A DNA stretch of 64,000 nucleotides, taken from positions 54,962-118,961 of the forward strand of contig NZ_AZRW02000016.1 in the NCBI RefSeq assembly GCF_000512695.2. The letters run 5' to 3'. This document shows positions 50,528 to 59,230 of the stretch, piece after piece. Below the pieces are notes generated by a model, which was given only the letters and a program-made list of their open reading frames with translations, was not told the origin of the DNA and made no database searches. Within the stretch, counting starts at the first letter, position 1. Each line of letters begins with the position of its first letter. Both the position numbers and the translations under genes were made by a program. The DNA is from Pseudomonas sp. QTF5 (GTDB lineage Bacteria > Pseudomonadota > Gammaproteobacteria > Pseudomonadales > Pseudomonadaceae).

Positions 50528-52966
50528 ATGTCCCGTTCGCTAGACACCGTGTTGCGCCCCCGTTTTCTGGCGGTCGCCATTGCCCTTTGTGCCCCTTTGG
50601 CCAGCGGTCCACTGATTGCCGCCGAACAGGCGTCCAGCGTTCGCGCCTACAACCTGCCGGCTGCGCCATTGGCCAGCTCGCTGAACCAGATCGCCAGCCA
50701 GGCCGGTCTGGCGCTGTCGCTGAATCCGTCGCTGGCGGCGGGCAAGACTTCGGCCCCGGTGAAGGGCCAGTTCGACGCCACCGGCGCCCTGCGTGAAGCC
50801 TTGCGCGGCACCGGTCTGCAACTGGAACAGAGCAGCACCGGCACCTACAGCCTGGTGGCCGTGCCCGAAGGCGTGATGGCCCTGCCGGAAACCGCGATCA
50901 TCGGCGCAGGAAATACCGAAAGCGCCTGGGGCCCGACTGAAGGCTACCTGGTCACTCGCACTGCCGCTGGCACCAAGACCGACACCGCGATTGCCGAACT
51001 CCCTCGCTCAGTCTCGGTGGTCACCCGCGAGCAGATGGATGATCGCTCCGTGCTCAGCCTCAACGATGCCCTGCGCTACACCGCCGGTGTACAGAGCAGC
51101 GGTTATGGCTCGGACTCGCGCAATGATTGGCTGCTGGTGCGCGGTTTTATACCGACTCAGTTCCTCGATGGTTTGCCGCTGCCAAAAGGCAACTACGCCA
51201 CGCCGAAAATCGAACCGTGGAACCTTGAACGCATCGCCGTCCTGCGTGGCCCGGCGTCCTCGGTCTACGGCCAGACACCGCCCGGCGGTCTGCTGGACAT
51301 GGTCAGCCGCCGCCCCGAGGCACAAAGCAGCCACGAAGTGGAACTGCAGGCCGGCAGTAACGAGCATAAGCAGATCAACTTCGACAGCACCGGCAAGATC
51401 GACGACGAAGGCCAGTTTCTCTATCGCGTCAGCGGTGTAGTTCGCGACAGCAATGCACCGGTCGATCACATCCCCGACAAACGCTATAACCTGGCACCCA
51501 GCCTGACGTGGAACATCAACGATGACACCCGACTGACGTTGCTGTCGCAGTACACCCGCGACGACACCGGCATCACCGGGCAGTTTCTGCCGCTGCAAGG
51601 CACAAAACTGAGTACGCCCGCCGGCAAGATTTCCCATCACAAGAACCTTGGCGATCCGGACTGGGAATTCTACGATCGTACCTATTACGCGCTGGGTTAT
51701 GCCTTCGAACACCGCTTCAACGACACCTGGCAGTTCCGCCAGAACCTGCGCTACACCAAGAATGACCTGGAACTCCAAGGCATCACCGCCGGCGGGCAGA
51801 TCTGGCCGGCGGGCCCGGATGAAGCGGTCAGCGATGACGGAACCGTTCAGCGCACCGCCGGCAAGGTCGATGAAGACATCAGCCAATTCGCCGTGGATAA
51901 CAATTTCCAGGCCGACTTCCAGACTGGGGCTCTGAGCCACACCTTGCTGCTGGGCCTGGACCATCAGCGTTCCAACAGCAATTCCCGCTGGTTGTGGGGT
52001 TCGGCGGGCGTGCCGTCCAGCAACATCAACCGGCCGGTGTACGGGCAGGACTTTTCCAACGTCACCTATTTCACGATGTACGACTACAACCAGAAAACCC
52101 AACAAACAGGTCTCTATGCTCAGGACCAGATCGCCCTGGACAACTGGCGCCTGACCCTTGGCGGTCGTGAAGACTGGGTCCACACCGGCACGGTATTCCA
52201 CAATCAGAACGATGCGACCAACACTCAGCGCGACAAGAAATTCAGCGGCAACGCAGCGCTCAGCTATGTCTTCGACAATGGCGTGACGCCCTACCTGTCG
52301 TATGCGGAATCTTTCCAGCCCGCGACCGGCACCGTGGTCAACAGCACCGATTCGTTCAAGCCTACCGAAGGCAAACAGTACGAAGCCGGGATCAAATACC
52401 AGCCACCCGGTACCAAAACACTGCTGACCGCTGCCGTGTTTGACCTGACTCAGGAAAACCTGTCGGTCACCGAAGGCGGCATAACCCGCCAGGTCGGTGA
52501 AGTTCGGGTGCGCGGCCTGGAACTGGAGGCCAGCGGCGACATCACCGACAACCTCAAGCTGATCGGCTCGTACACCTACAACGACAGCGAAATCACCAAA
52601 GGCGCCAGCGCCGAAAACGGCAAGCGCATGGCCCAGGTGCCGCGCAACCAGGCCACCGCGTGGGCTGACTACACCTGGCACAATGGCCTGCTCGAAGGTT
52701 TCGGCGTGGGCGCCGGCGTGCGTTATGTCGGCGACACCTACGGCAATACCACCAACACCGATTGGGGCCACGTCGGCTCCTACACCGTGTATGACGCCTC
52801 GGCGCATTACGATCTCGGCCGTTTGAACCGCTCGCTCAAGGGTGTGTCGGTGGCGGTAGACGCCAAAAACTTGTTCAACAAGGACTACCTGTCCACCTGT
52901 GACGGTTTCTACTGTTACTACGGCGACGAACGCAACGTGGTCGCCAGCGTGAATTACAAGTGGTAA
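50528..52966 (+). CDS. TonB-dependent siderophore receptor with signalling domain (FiuA-like)
   Basis: Outer-membrane receptor of 812 residues: signal peptide (about 1-35, ending ALIA-AEQ), STN signalling domain (about 40-115, YNLPAAPLASSLNQIA...), plug (about 150-260, RSVSVVTREQMDDRSV; LVRGF), and a 22-strand barrel ending in aromatic Trp (VNYKW). The STN domain and preceding sigma/anti-sigma genes make it a transducer. Synteny points to the ferrichrome/ferrioxamine receptor FiuA (PA0470); the ligand is not proven. Confidence 0.9.
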   Translation: MSRSLDTVLRPRFLAVAIALCAPLASGPLIAAEQASSVRAYNLPAAPLASSLNQIASQAGLALSLNPSLAAGKTSAPVKGQFDATGALREALRGTGLQLEQSSTGTYSLVAVPEGVMALPETAIIGAGNTESAWGPTEGYLVTRTAAGTKTDTAIAELPRSVSVVTREQMDDRSVLSLNDALRYTAGVQSSGYGSDSRNDWLLVRGFIPTQFLDGLPLPKGNYATPKIEPWNLERIAVLRGPASSVYGQTPPGGLLDMVSRRPEAQSSHEVELQAGSNEHKQINFDSTGKIDDEGQFLYRVSGVVRDSNAPVDHIPDKRYNLAPSLTWNINDDTRLTLLSQYTRDDTGITGQFLPLQGTKLSTPAGKISHHKNLGDPDWEFYDRTYYALGYAFEHRFNDTWQFRQNLRYTKNDLELQGITAGGQIWPAGPDEAVSDDGTVQRTAGKVDEDISQFAVDNNFQADFQTGALSHTLLLGLDHQRSNSNSRWLWGSAGVPSSNINRPVYGQDFSNVTYFTMYDYNQKTQQTGLYAQDQIALDNWRLTLGGREDWVHTGTVFHNQNDATNTQRDKKFSGNAALSYVFDNGVTPYLSYAESFQPATGTVVNSTDSFKPTEGKQYEAGIKYQPPGTKTLLTAAVFDLTQENLSVTEGGITRQVGEVRVRGLELEASGDITDNLKLIGSYTYNDSEITKGASAENGKRMAQVPRNQATAWADYTWHNGLLEGFGVGAGVRYVGDTYGNTTNTDWGHVGSYTVYDASAHYDLGRLNRSLKGVSVAVDAKNLFNKDYLSTCDGFYCYYGDERNVVASVNYKW

Positions 52967-52991
52967 CCGATTGACCCCATCGCGACACAAC

Positions 52992-53020
52992 AAGGGTCAC
53001 GGCATAGCCGTGGCCCTTTT
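52992..53020 (+). terminator. Terminator after the receptor gene
   Basis: AAGGGTCACGGC-ATA-GCCGTGGCCCTTTT hairpin between the receptor and the PepSY gene; it may leak into the latter. Confidence 0.8.
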
Positions 53021-53035
53021 GCATTTGGATGAATC

Positions 53036-54166
53036 ATGAAAAGCAAAACCATCCGCCGCTGGTCATTCGTTCACACCTGGACCAGCCTGATCTGCACGGT
53101 CTTCCTGCTGATGCTGGCCCTCACCGGCCTGCCGTTGATCTTCCATCACGAAATCGACCACCTGCTGGGCGATGCCGCCGAGTTGAAATCGATGCCGGCC
53201 GATACCCCACAGCTGAATTTGCAGCAGTTGGTGGACGCGGCGGAGAAACATCGTCCCGGCGAAGTCATGCAGTATTTCGGCTATGACGAAGAAGACCCTA
53301 ACGGCGTGATCGCAATCATGGCGCCCACCGCTGGCACCGAGCCGAACTCGTCGCACACCTTCATGCTCGACGCTCGCACCGGCGAAGCATTGGAAATGCC
53401 ATCGGCCAATGGCGGGCTGATGATGGTCATGCTGCGCCTGCACGTCGATATGTTCGCCGGTCTGCCGGGCAAGTTGCTGCTGGCATTCATGGGAATTGTG
53501 TTTGTGCTGGCGATCGTCTCCGGAACGGTGCTGTACCTGCCCTTCATGCGGCGTTTGAAGTTCGCCACCGTGCGCCACGACAAATCCACCCGCCTGCGTT
53601 GGCTCGACTTGCATAACCTGATCGGCGTAGTGACCCTGACCTGGGCGTTGGTGGTCGGTGTAACCGGCGTGATCAGTGCCTGCGCCGACTTGCTGATCGC
53701 CGCATGGCGCAACGACAGCCTGAGCGCGATGATTGCGCCTTATCGCGAAGCGCCGCCGCTGACTCAATTGGCGCCCGCGACCCGCCTGCTCGACATCGCC
53801 AAAGAAGTCGCGCCGGGCATGCAGCCCGACTTCATCGCCTTCCCCGGCACGCGGTTTTCCAGCGAACACCATTACGCCGTGTTCATGAAAGGCAGCACTC
53901 ACCTGACCTCGCACCTGCTGACGCCGGTGTTGATCGACGCCAGCACTCTGCAAGTCACGGCAGTGGCCGAGCGACCGTGGTACATGGACGCCATGGGCAT
54001 GTCGCAGCCGCTGCACTTCGGTGACTATGGCGGCATGCCGATGAAAATCCTCTGGGCGACCCTCGATGTGCTGACCATTATCGTGCTCGTCAGCGGGGTT
54101 TATTTGTGGGGGGTGCGGCGCAAAGTCGCGAAACCTGTACTCGAAAACGCGGAGTGCCCGGCATGA
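53036..54166 (+). CDS. PepSY-associated TM protein, probable periplasmic siderophore reductase
   Basis: A 376-residue inner-membrane protein with four helices: near the N-terminus (WTSLICTVFLLMLALTGLPLIF), about 140-165, about 195-220 and about 345-368. Histidines at the membrane edges (HTW, HHEIDH, LHVD, LHNL) suit heme or iron binding as in the FoxB/FpvG family of ferri-siderophore reductases. Linked to the receptor gene it most likely releases iron from the imported siderophore (inference). Confidence 0.82.
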   Translation: MKSKTIRRWSFVHTWTSLICTVFLLMLALTGLPLIFHHEIDHLLGDAAELKSMPADTPQLNLQQLVDAAEKHRPGEVMQYFGYDEEDPNGVIAIMAPTAGTEPNSSHTFMLDARTGEALEMPSANGGLMMVMLRLHVDMFAGLPGKLLLAFMGIVFVLAIVSGTVLYLPFMRRLKFATVRHDKSTRLRWLDLHNLIGVVTLTWALVVGVTGVISACADLLIAAWRNDSLSAMIAPYREAPPLTQLAPATRLLDIAKEVAPGMQPDFIAFPGTRFSSEHHYAVFMKGSTHLTSHLLTPVLIDASTLQVTAVAERPWYMDAMGMSQPLHFGDYGGMPMKILWATLDVLTIIVLVSGVYLWGVRRKVAKPVLENAECPA

Positions 54167-54342
54167 GACCGAGACAGTCGAATTTCTGGAAGGTTTTCGC
54201 CACGCCCACCGTCATCGCCCTGCTCAGCGCCGCGGGACTGTTCGCTGCGTTATTGGGCGATGGCGCGTGGGATGCATTGAGTTGGCTCGGCCTGGGCATC
54301 CCCGCGGTCCTCGCCTTGCGCGGGCTGCTGCAACGCCATTGA
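54163..54342 (+). CDS. Small membrane protein coupled to the PepSY gene
   Basis: A 59-residue protein with two hydrophobic helices (TVIALLSAAGLFAALLG and ALSWLGLGIPAVLALRGLL). Its ATG overlaps the PepSY stop (ATGA), so it is co-translated and probably a subunit or accessory of that protein. Such mini-proteins commonly follow PepSY_TM genes in pseudomonads. Confidence 0.8.
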   Translation: MRPRQSNFWKVFATPTVIALLSAAGLFAALLGDGAWDALSWLGLGIPAVLALRGLLQRH

Positions 54343-54364
54343 ACAGCACAAAACCTGTAGAAAA

Positions 54365-54454
54365 TGTGGGAGCGGGCTTGCTCGCGAAAGCGGGGTGTCA
54401 GGCGACATAAATGCCTACTGATACACCGCTTTCGCGAGCAAGCCCGCTCCCACA
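54365..54454. repeat. REP pair upstream of the GST gene
   Basis: GTGGGAGCGGGCTTGCTCGCGAAAGCGG and its inverse about 45 bases apart. Confidence 0.9.
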
Positions 54455-54508
54455 GTCAAGCACTAAAGCGATATGCTGCCGACACTGCCCACGATCGAGA
54501 TCGTTGCC

Positions 54509-55138
54509 ATGTCCGTCCCCAGCATGACCTTGTTCCACAACCCCGCGTCGCCCTTCGTTCGCAAAGTCATGGTGCTGCTGCACGAAACCGGTCAAACCAA
54601 CCGTGTCGCGCTACAAGCCAGCCAGCTCACGCCGGTCAGCCCGGATCTGGCCCTCAACGAAGACAACCCGCTGGGCAAGATTCCAGCCCTGCGCCTGGCC
54701 GATGGCAATGTGTTGTACGACAGCCGGGTGATCCTCGACTATCTCGATCATCAGCACGTCGGCAATCCGCTGATTCCTCGCGACGGTTCGGCACGCTGGC
54801 GGCGCTTGACCCTGGCTTCTCTGGCCGACGGGATCATGGATGCCGCGGTGATGGTTCGCTATGAAGTGGCCCTGCGCACACCGGAAAAACACTGGGACGA
54901 GTGGCTCGACAGTCAGCTCGACAAGATTCGTCGCGCCTTGGCGCTGCTGGAGGCCGACGCGATTGCCGAGCTGACCAGCCATTTCGATGTCGCGGCGATC
55001 AGTGTTGCCTGTGCCTTGGGTTACCTGGATCTGCGCCATCCGGATCTGGAATGGCGCAAAGAGAATCCGAAGCTGGCAGAGTGGTATTTTGAGGTGAGTC
55101 AGCGGCCTTCGATGATTGCGACGATGCCGAAGGTTTAG
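54509..55138 (+). CDS. Glutathione S-transferase family protein
   Basis: A 209-residue cytoplasmic GST: thioredoxin-like N-terminal domain (MTLFHNPASPFVRKVMVLL; the NP and DSRVILDYLD stretch contacts glutathione) and an all-helical C-terminal domain. A Ser/Thr-type catalytic residue near SPF is likely. Start at 54509 or 54524 (MTLF) cannot be decided; no strong ribosome site. Substrate unknown. Confidence 0.87.
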   Translation: MSVPSMTLFHNPASPFVRKVMVLLHETGQTNRVALQASQLTPVSPDLALNEDNPLGKIPALRLADGNVLYDSRVILDYLDHQHVGNPLIPRDGSARWRRLTLASLADGIMDAAVMVRYEVALRTPEKHWDEWLDSQLDKIRRALALLEADAIAELTSHFDVAAISVACALGYLDLRHPDLEWRKENPKLAEWYFEVSQRPSMIATMPKV

Positions 55139-55368
55139 ATATTCGCCGGCTGTACCGGCCTCTTCGCGAGCAAGCCCGCTCCCACAGGGGGTTTGTGTTG
55201 TTCACTCCATATTTGTAACAACACAGAGCCAATGTGGGAGCGGCGGTGCGGCGATCCGACTTGCTCGCGAATGCACCACACCGGATCTAACGGAAACAAC
55301 CCGGCAATCCGCGTCGCCAACACCTCCCCCACCCGCTGATCCTCGCGCAACCCCAACGACCGGCTCAT
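55135..55368 (-). CDS. Possible small ORF coupled to creD, 3' part inside a REP
   Basis: An ATG overlapping the creD stop as ATGA opens a 77-codon frame. The first 34 codons look codable but the rest runs through the variant REP arm, so if real the gene has lost its original 3' end to the repeat. No family recognised; may be spurious. Confidence 0.2.
   Translation of the reverse strand: MSRSLGLREDQRVGEVLATRIAGLFPLDPVWCIREQVGSPHRRSHIGSVLLQIWSEQHKPPVGAGLLAKRPVQPANI
55161..55270. repeat. REP pair with one variant arm, GST-creD
   Basis: Left arm normal TTCGCGAGCAAGCCCGCTCCCAC; right arm GTGGGAGCGG-CGGTGCGGCGATCCGA-CTTGCTCGCGAA with the extra block. Confidence 0.85.
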
Positions 55369-56735
55369 TCCACCGCTCCAATGTCAAAGGCCAAAGGCTT
55401 CGCGGTTTTCTGCCCGAGCCCGTACCAGTCCAGCTTGCGGGTCAGCACCATGAACACGCCCAGCAGCCCGAACAACAGCAGCGAGCCCATCAACAGCCCG
55501 TAATCCTCGGCGCTCAGCAAGCCGTAGAGCAAGCCATACAACGCCGCCAATCCTGCCGAAAAACTCAAACCGTGATGCACGCTGCGCAGCACATGGCAGA
55601 CATAGAAACCGATCAACAATACACAGCCACTCGCCGACAGCAGATATGCCAGGGCAAAGCCGATGTGTTCGGACAGCGACAGCAACAACAGGTAGAAAAA
55701 CGCTAGCGCCACACCCACCAGCGCATATTGCACCGGGTGTACCGCCAGGCTTTTCAACACTTCGAAGAGGAAGAAACCGGCGAAGGTCAGGACGATGAAC
55801 AACAACGCGTATTTGATTGCCCGGTCGCTTTTCAGGTACTGGTCCACCGGGTCGATGAAGCTCACGCCGAAACTGCGACCGCTGAACGCGTCGCAATGAC
55901 CGCCAGACACGCAACTGTTCAACGCTTCTTGCAGGTTGGTGGAGAAAAATGAGGTCTGCCAATTGGCCGTGAAGCCCTGATCGGTAATTTCACGCTGGGC
56001 CGGCAGGTAGTTACCGATGAAGCTGGGGTGAGGCCAATTGGCGGCCAGTGAAACCTTGCTGGTCTTGCCCACCGGAAGAATCTGCAACTGGCCGGTGCCT
56101 TGCAGGCGCAAGTCGAAACCGAACGCCAGCTCCGTGGCCTGTCTGGTATCCAGCACTGGCAGCGTCACATGCACACCCTCGCCCAACCAGCCCACTTGGC
56201 TACCCGGTACAAAGTCCAGGCTCTGGCCATTGAGTTCGAGTTTCAGGGCATTTTCGATGCCGCGAATGTCGCTGATGCCGACGGCCAGGAACGGTTGGTC
56301 AAAGCGGTAATCGGCGAAGTCCTCCTTGATGCCCAGTTGCGCCGGGACCGAGAAATGCCCGCTGATGCGGTTATCGACGTGGAACAGCCGGGCTTCGTAG
56401 ATACCCCGGGCACGCAGTTCGGTCTGGACCTGGCCGTCCAGTTCGAAGCGCTCCGGCAAGAAATACAAACGCCCGCGCTCCTCGCCGACGTCCTGGTAAC
56501 GCTGATTGGTTTTTTCGTTGGTTTTCCAGATGCGCACTGTTTTGCGATAGGGCACCACCATCAGCGGGCCGCTCAGTTGCTGGCTGTAACTGGAGCTGCG
56601 GGCGATGTCTTCGAGCACACCGTCGCGCAGTTGCTGCCGCTCCTGGATCACGCCATTGATCATCAGCAACGGGATCAGCAGCAACAGAATCAAAAGGGCA
56701 ATCGCCCCGAGTTTTAGGGTCAGGCTACGGTTCAT
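55365..56735 (-). CDS. creD: Inner membrane protein CreD
   Basis: A 456-residue CreD family protein: N-terminal helix (ALLILLLLIPLLMINGVI), a large periplasmic domain (about 40-300) and five or six C-terminal helices. It is the main target of CreBC and in P. aeruginosa affects fitness, biofilm and beta-lactam response. Transcribed apart from creBC with its own upstream region containing a Cre-box-like repeat. Confidence 0.93.
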   Translation of the reverse strand: MNRSLTLKLGAIALLILLLLIPLLMINGVIQERQQLRDGVLEDIARSSSYSQQLSGPLMVVPYRKTVRIWKTNEKTNQRYQDVGEERGRLYFLPERFELDGQVQTELRARGIYEARLFHVDNRISGHFSVPAQLGIKEDFADYRFDQPFLAVGISDIRGIENALKLELNGQSLDFVPGSQVGWLGEGVHVTLPVLDTRQATELAFGFDLRLQGTGQLQILPVGKTSKVSLAANWPHPSFIGNYLPAQREITDQGFTANWQTSFFSTNLQEALNSCVSGGHCDAFSGRSFGVSFIDPVDQYLKSDRAIKYALLFIVLTFAGFFLFEVLKSLAVHPVQYALVGVALAFFYLLLLSLSEHIGFALAYLLSASGCVLLIGFYVCHVLRSVHHGLSFSAGLAALYGLLYGLLSAEDYGLLMGSLLLFGLLGVFMVLTRKLDWYGLGQKTAKPLAFDIGAVE

Positions 56736-56799
56736 GGGACTCTCCCTGTTTGGATGGGGAAAGTCTGGGGTCGGTGTGTGGGGGATTTATGGGGGGAAT

Positions 56800-56815
56800 G
56801 TGGAGATTTTGTGGA
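56800..56815 (-). promoter_or_regulatory. CreB box-like direct repeat upstream of creD
   Basis: Reading the minus strand: TCCAC-AAAATC-TCCAC, equal in layout to the CreB tag TTCAC-N6-TTCAC with the same T-to-C change in both halves. It lies 65-80 bases upstream of the creD start. Confidence 0.45.
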
Positions 56816-56828
56816 GACTGGGCCGGCC

Positions 56829-56939
56829 CCTTCGCGAGCAAGCCCGCTCCCACAGTTAATCGGCGATGTGCACCTTTTTTGTGTTCACAGGAGATCCAGT
56901 GTGGGAGCGGCGGTGCGGCGATCCGACTTGCTCGCGAAT
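56829..56939. repeat. REP pair with one variant arm, creD-creC
   Basis: Left arm TTCGCGAGCAAGCCCGCTCCCAC, right arm the variant with CGGTGCGGCGATCCGA inserted. It separates creD from creC. Confidence 0.85.
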
Positions 56940-56953
56940 GCCACGACTCGATC

Positions 56954-58372
56954 CTAAGGCAGGCGCAACGTGACCTCTACACCGCCGTCAACATTACCGA
57001 TACTCATCACCCCGCCATGCAACTTGACCACCTCTTCAACGAAGTTAAGCCCCAGCCCGGTACTTTTACGCCCACTGTCCGGACGCGGCAGTGAGTAGAA
57101 GCGCTCGCTCAAGCGCGGCAATGCATAGTCGGGAATCGCCTCGGCCTGGTTGAATAGCCTGAATTCAATGTACTCATCGATTCGTTCGGCGCTGAGTCGC
57201 AGCAAGCCCTGAGCCGGGGTGAAATCCAAGGCATTCTCCAGCAGATTACCCAGCGCCTGGCGCAACAGAAACGGCTCGCCGAGCAGGTTCAGATCCGCTG
57301 CAATCCGCTGTTCTACACGCAACTGCTTGCCTTCGATTCGAGCAGCCTGCGCGCTCAACAGTCCCTCTACCAAACCCGCCAACGGCACCGCCACCCGCTC
57401 TTCCAGCCCTTGACGCTGTTCGACCTGCGCCAGGTTCAACAGTCGTTCAATCAACTGCTGCAGGCGCGCACTTTCGCTGTCGATGTTGCTGACGAAACGC
57501 TGCTGCTGAGCCAGCGGCATCTCACCTTGCAGTAACTCCGCCGCCCCACGAATCGCCGCCAGCGGGCTTTTCAATTCATGGGTCAGGGTGTGCACATAAC
57601 GCTCGACGTAGGCTTTGCCCTCAAGCTGAGTGCGCATCTGCTCCACCGCCGTGGCCAGTTGTTCCAACTCGCCGCCCCGATAATGCGGCACCTCGACCCG
57701 CCGGCCTTCGCTGACTGCCTGGGCATACGTCGTCAACCGCCGCAGCGCCGCGCTCAGCCACCACGACAACAACGCGCCGAACAGCAGACCAAGGCCAATC
57801 AGCCCGGCGCCATACGCCAGCAATCGCCGTTCGGTGCGATCAACGTAAGGTTGCAGCGAGCTGTTGGGTTTGGCCACCGTCACCACGCCGATGATCTGGC
57901 CGTTGTCGCGAATCGGCGCTCCGACGTGCATCACCGACGAATTCGAATCATCCGGGTTGCTGCGCGTCGAACGTGCGCCGTATTCGCCGCGCAAGGTCAG
58001 GTAGACATCATTCCAGCGCGAGTAGTCCTGGCCCACCGCAATACCGCTGGAGTCCAGCACCACAATGCCCTTGGCATCGGTGACGTAAATGCGGTGGTTG
58101 ACCTGATTCTTCGGCAGGCCCCAGATATTCGCCTTCGGTTGCCGTTCGCCATAAGCCTTGAGCAGCTCGGGCCAGCGATTCTGGCTGAGGGTGCCGGTCT
58201 TGAAGTCGTCAAGCAGGATCTCAGCCATCAGGTTGGCGGTGTCCACCAGGGTTTCTTCGGTGGACTGACGCACGCCGGGGCGGATTTCTTCCATTACGGT
58301 GTTAAGCACGAAATAGCCGGTCAGGCCGATGAACAGCACGTAGACCAGAAATATCCGGATCCCCAGTGACAT
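56954..58372 (-). CDS. creC: Sensor histidine kinase CreC
   Basis: A 472-residue membrane kinase: helix at 6-26, periplasmic Cache-like sensor (about 30-180), second helix (about 188-208), HAMP, DHp with HTLTHELKSPLAAIRG phospho-histidine, and HATPase (G1 box region GLGLNFVEEVVKLHGG). It phosphorylates CreB. Overlaps the creB stop by one base. Confidence 0.94.
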   Translation of the reverse strand: MSLGIRIFLVYVLFIGLTGYFVLNTVMEEIRPGVRQSTEETLVDTANLMAEILLDDFKTGTLSQNRWPELLKAYGERQPKANIWGLPKNQVNHRIYVTDAKGIVVLDSSGIAVGQDYSRWNDVYLTLRGEYGARSTRSNPDDSNSSVMHVGAPIRDNGQIIGVVTVAKPNSSLQPYVDRTERRLLAYGAGLIGLGLLFGALLSWWLSAALRRLTTYAQAVSEGRRVEVPHYRGGELEQLATAVEQMRTQLEGKAYVERYVHTLTHELKSPLAAIRGAAELLQGEMPLAQQQRFVSNIDSESARLQQLIERLLNLAQVEQRQGLEERVAVPLAGLVEGLLSAQAARIEGKQLRVEQRIAADLNLLGEPFLLRQALGNLLENALDFTPAQGLLRLSAERIDEYIEFRLFNQAEAIPDYALPRLSERFYSLPRPDSGRKSTGLGLNFVEEVVKLHGGVMSIGNVDGGVEVTLRLP

Positions 58373-59052
58373 CAGCTGTGCCCCGGGCTGTAGCTGTAAC
58401 CGAGGCCGCGGTGGGTCTGGATTGGCTCGGCGTCGGCCTTCACCAGACGCAACTTTGCGCGCACGCTCTTGATGTGGCTGTCGATGCTGCGCTCATAGCC
58501 GGCATCGGCGGCCACGCCCAGCGCATCGAGCAATTGCTCGCGGCTGAAGACTCGCTCGGGTTGCTCAAGCAGGCATTGCAGCAAACGAAACTCATGGCGA
58601 GTCAGGCTCAACGGCTGACTGCGATAGCTGATCTGCACCCGTTCGCTGTCGATGCGAAACAGCGCGGACGCCGCCTCCGCCACCGGTCGTGGCGCCATGC
58701 GTTTGAGAATTGCCCTGACCCGCGCCGCCACTTCCCGGGGGCTGAACGGTTTGACCACGTAATCGTCGGCACCGATCTCCAGACCGACCACGCGGTCGAT
58801 TTCGCCATCGCGTGCGCTGAGGAACATCACAGGCACTTCACTGAAACGGCGCAGCTGCTTGCAGGTTTCGAAACCGCTGATGTCCGGCAGGCCGATATCG
58901 AGGATGATCAAATCGGCCGGCGTCTTGCGCTGATGTTCAAGCGCGGCGGCGCCGAGGCTCAGCCACGTGGTGGTGAACCCTTCGCCTTGCAAGGCGAAAA
59001 TCAGGGTATCGGCGATCGCGGCTTCGTCTTCGACAATCAGGATATGAGGCAT
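58372..59052 (-). CDS. creB: Response regulator CreB
   Basis: A 226-residue OmpR-type regulator: receiver with phospho-acceptor D52 (LIILDIGLPD), Lys in VKPFSPREV, and a C-terminal winged helix (LTRHEFRLLQCLLEQPERVFSREQL, IDSHIKSVRAKL). Start ATG at 59052; the frame is open further up but the fold begins with MPHILIVEDE. Operon with creC. Confidence 0.95.
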   Translation of the reverse strand: MPHILIVEDEAAIADTLIFALQGEGFTTTWLSLGAAALEHQRKTPADLIILDIGLPDISGFETCKQLRRFSEVPVMFLSARDGEIDRVVGLEIGADDYVVKPFSPREVAARVRAILKRMAPRPVAEAASALFRIDSERVQISYRSQPLSLTRHEFRLLQCLLEQPERVFSREQLLDALGVAADAGYERSIDSHIKSVRAKLRLVKADAEPIQTHRGLGYSYSPGHS

Positions 59053-59151
59053 GGCGTCCGAGCCCGGCAGTTGAATGGGCGAACGGTGAACCAAGGGGGA
59101 TTCGGCGTCAATCGGCAAGGGTAAATCAGCGGTCCGGTCTGTAGTACCTAG

Positions 59152-59169
59152 CAGTTTTGATAGTAGGCA
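59152..59169 (+). promoter_or_regulatory. Shared element upstream of RHS gene 1
   Basis: CAGTTTTGATAGTAGGCA, 16 of 18 bases identical to the element at 62556-62573 and at nearly the same distance (61 bases) from the start codon. Possible promoter or regulator site. Confidence 0.45.
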
Positions 59170-59230
59170 ATGGCTGAAAAAGCGTTGATGCTGATCCTTC
59201 TTTTCCGGGGTCTGGCGCAGGAAAAAGCCA

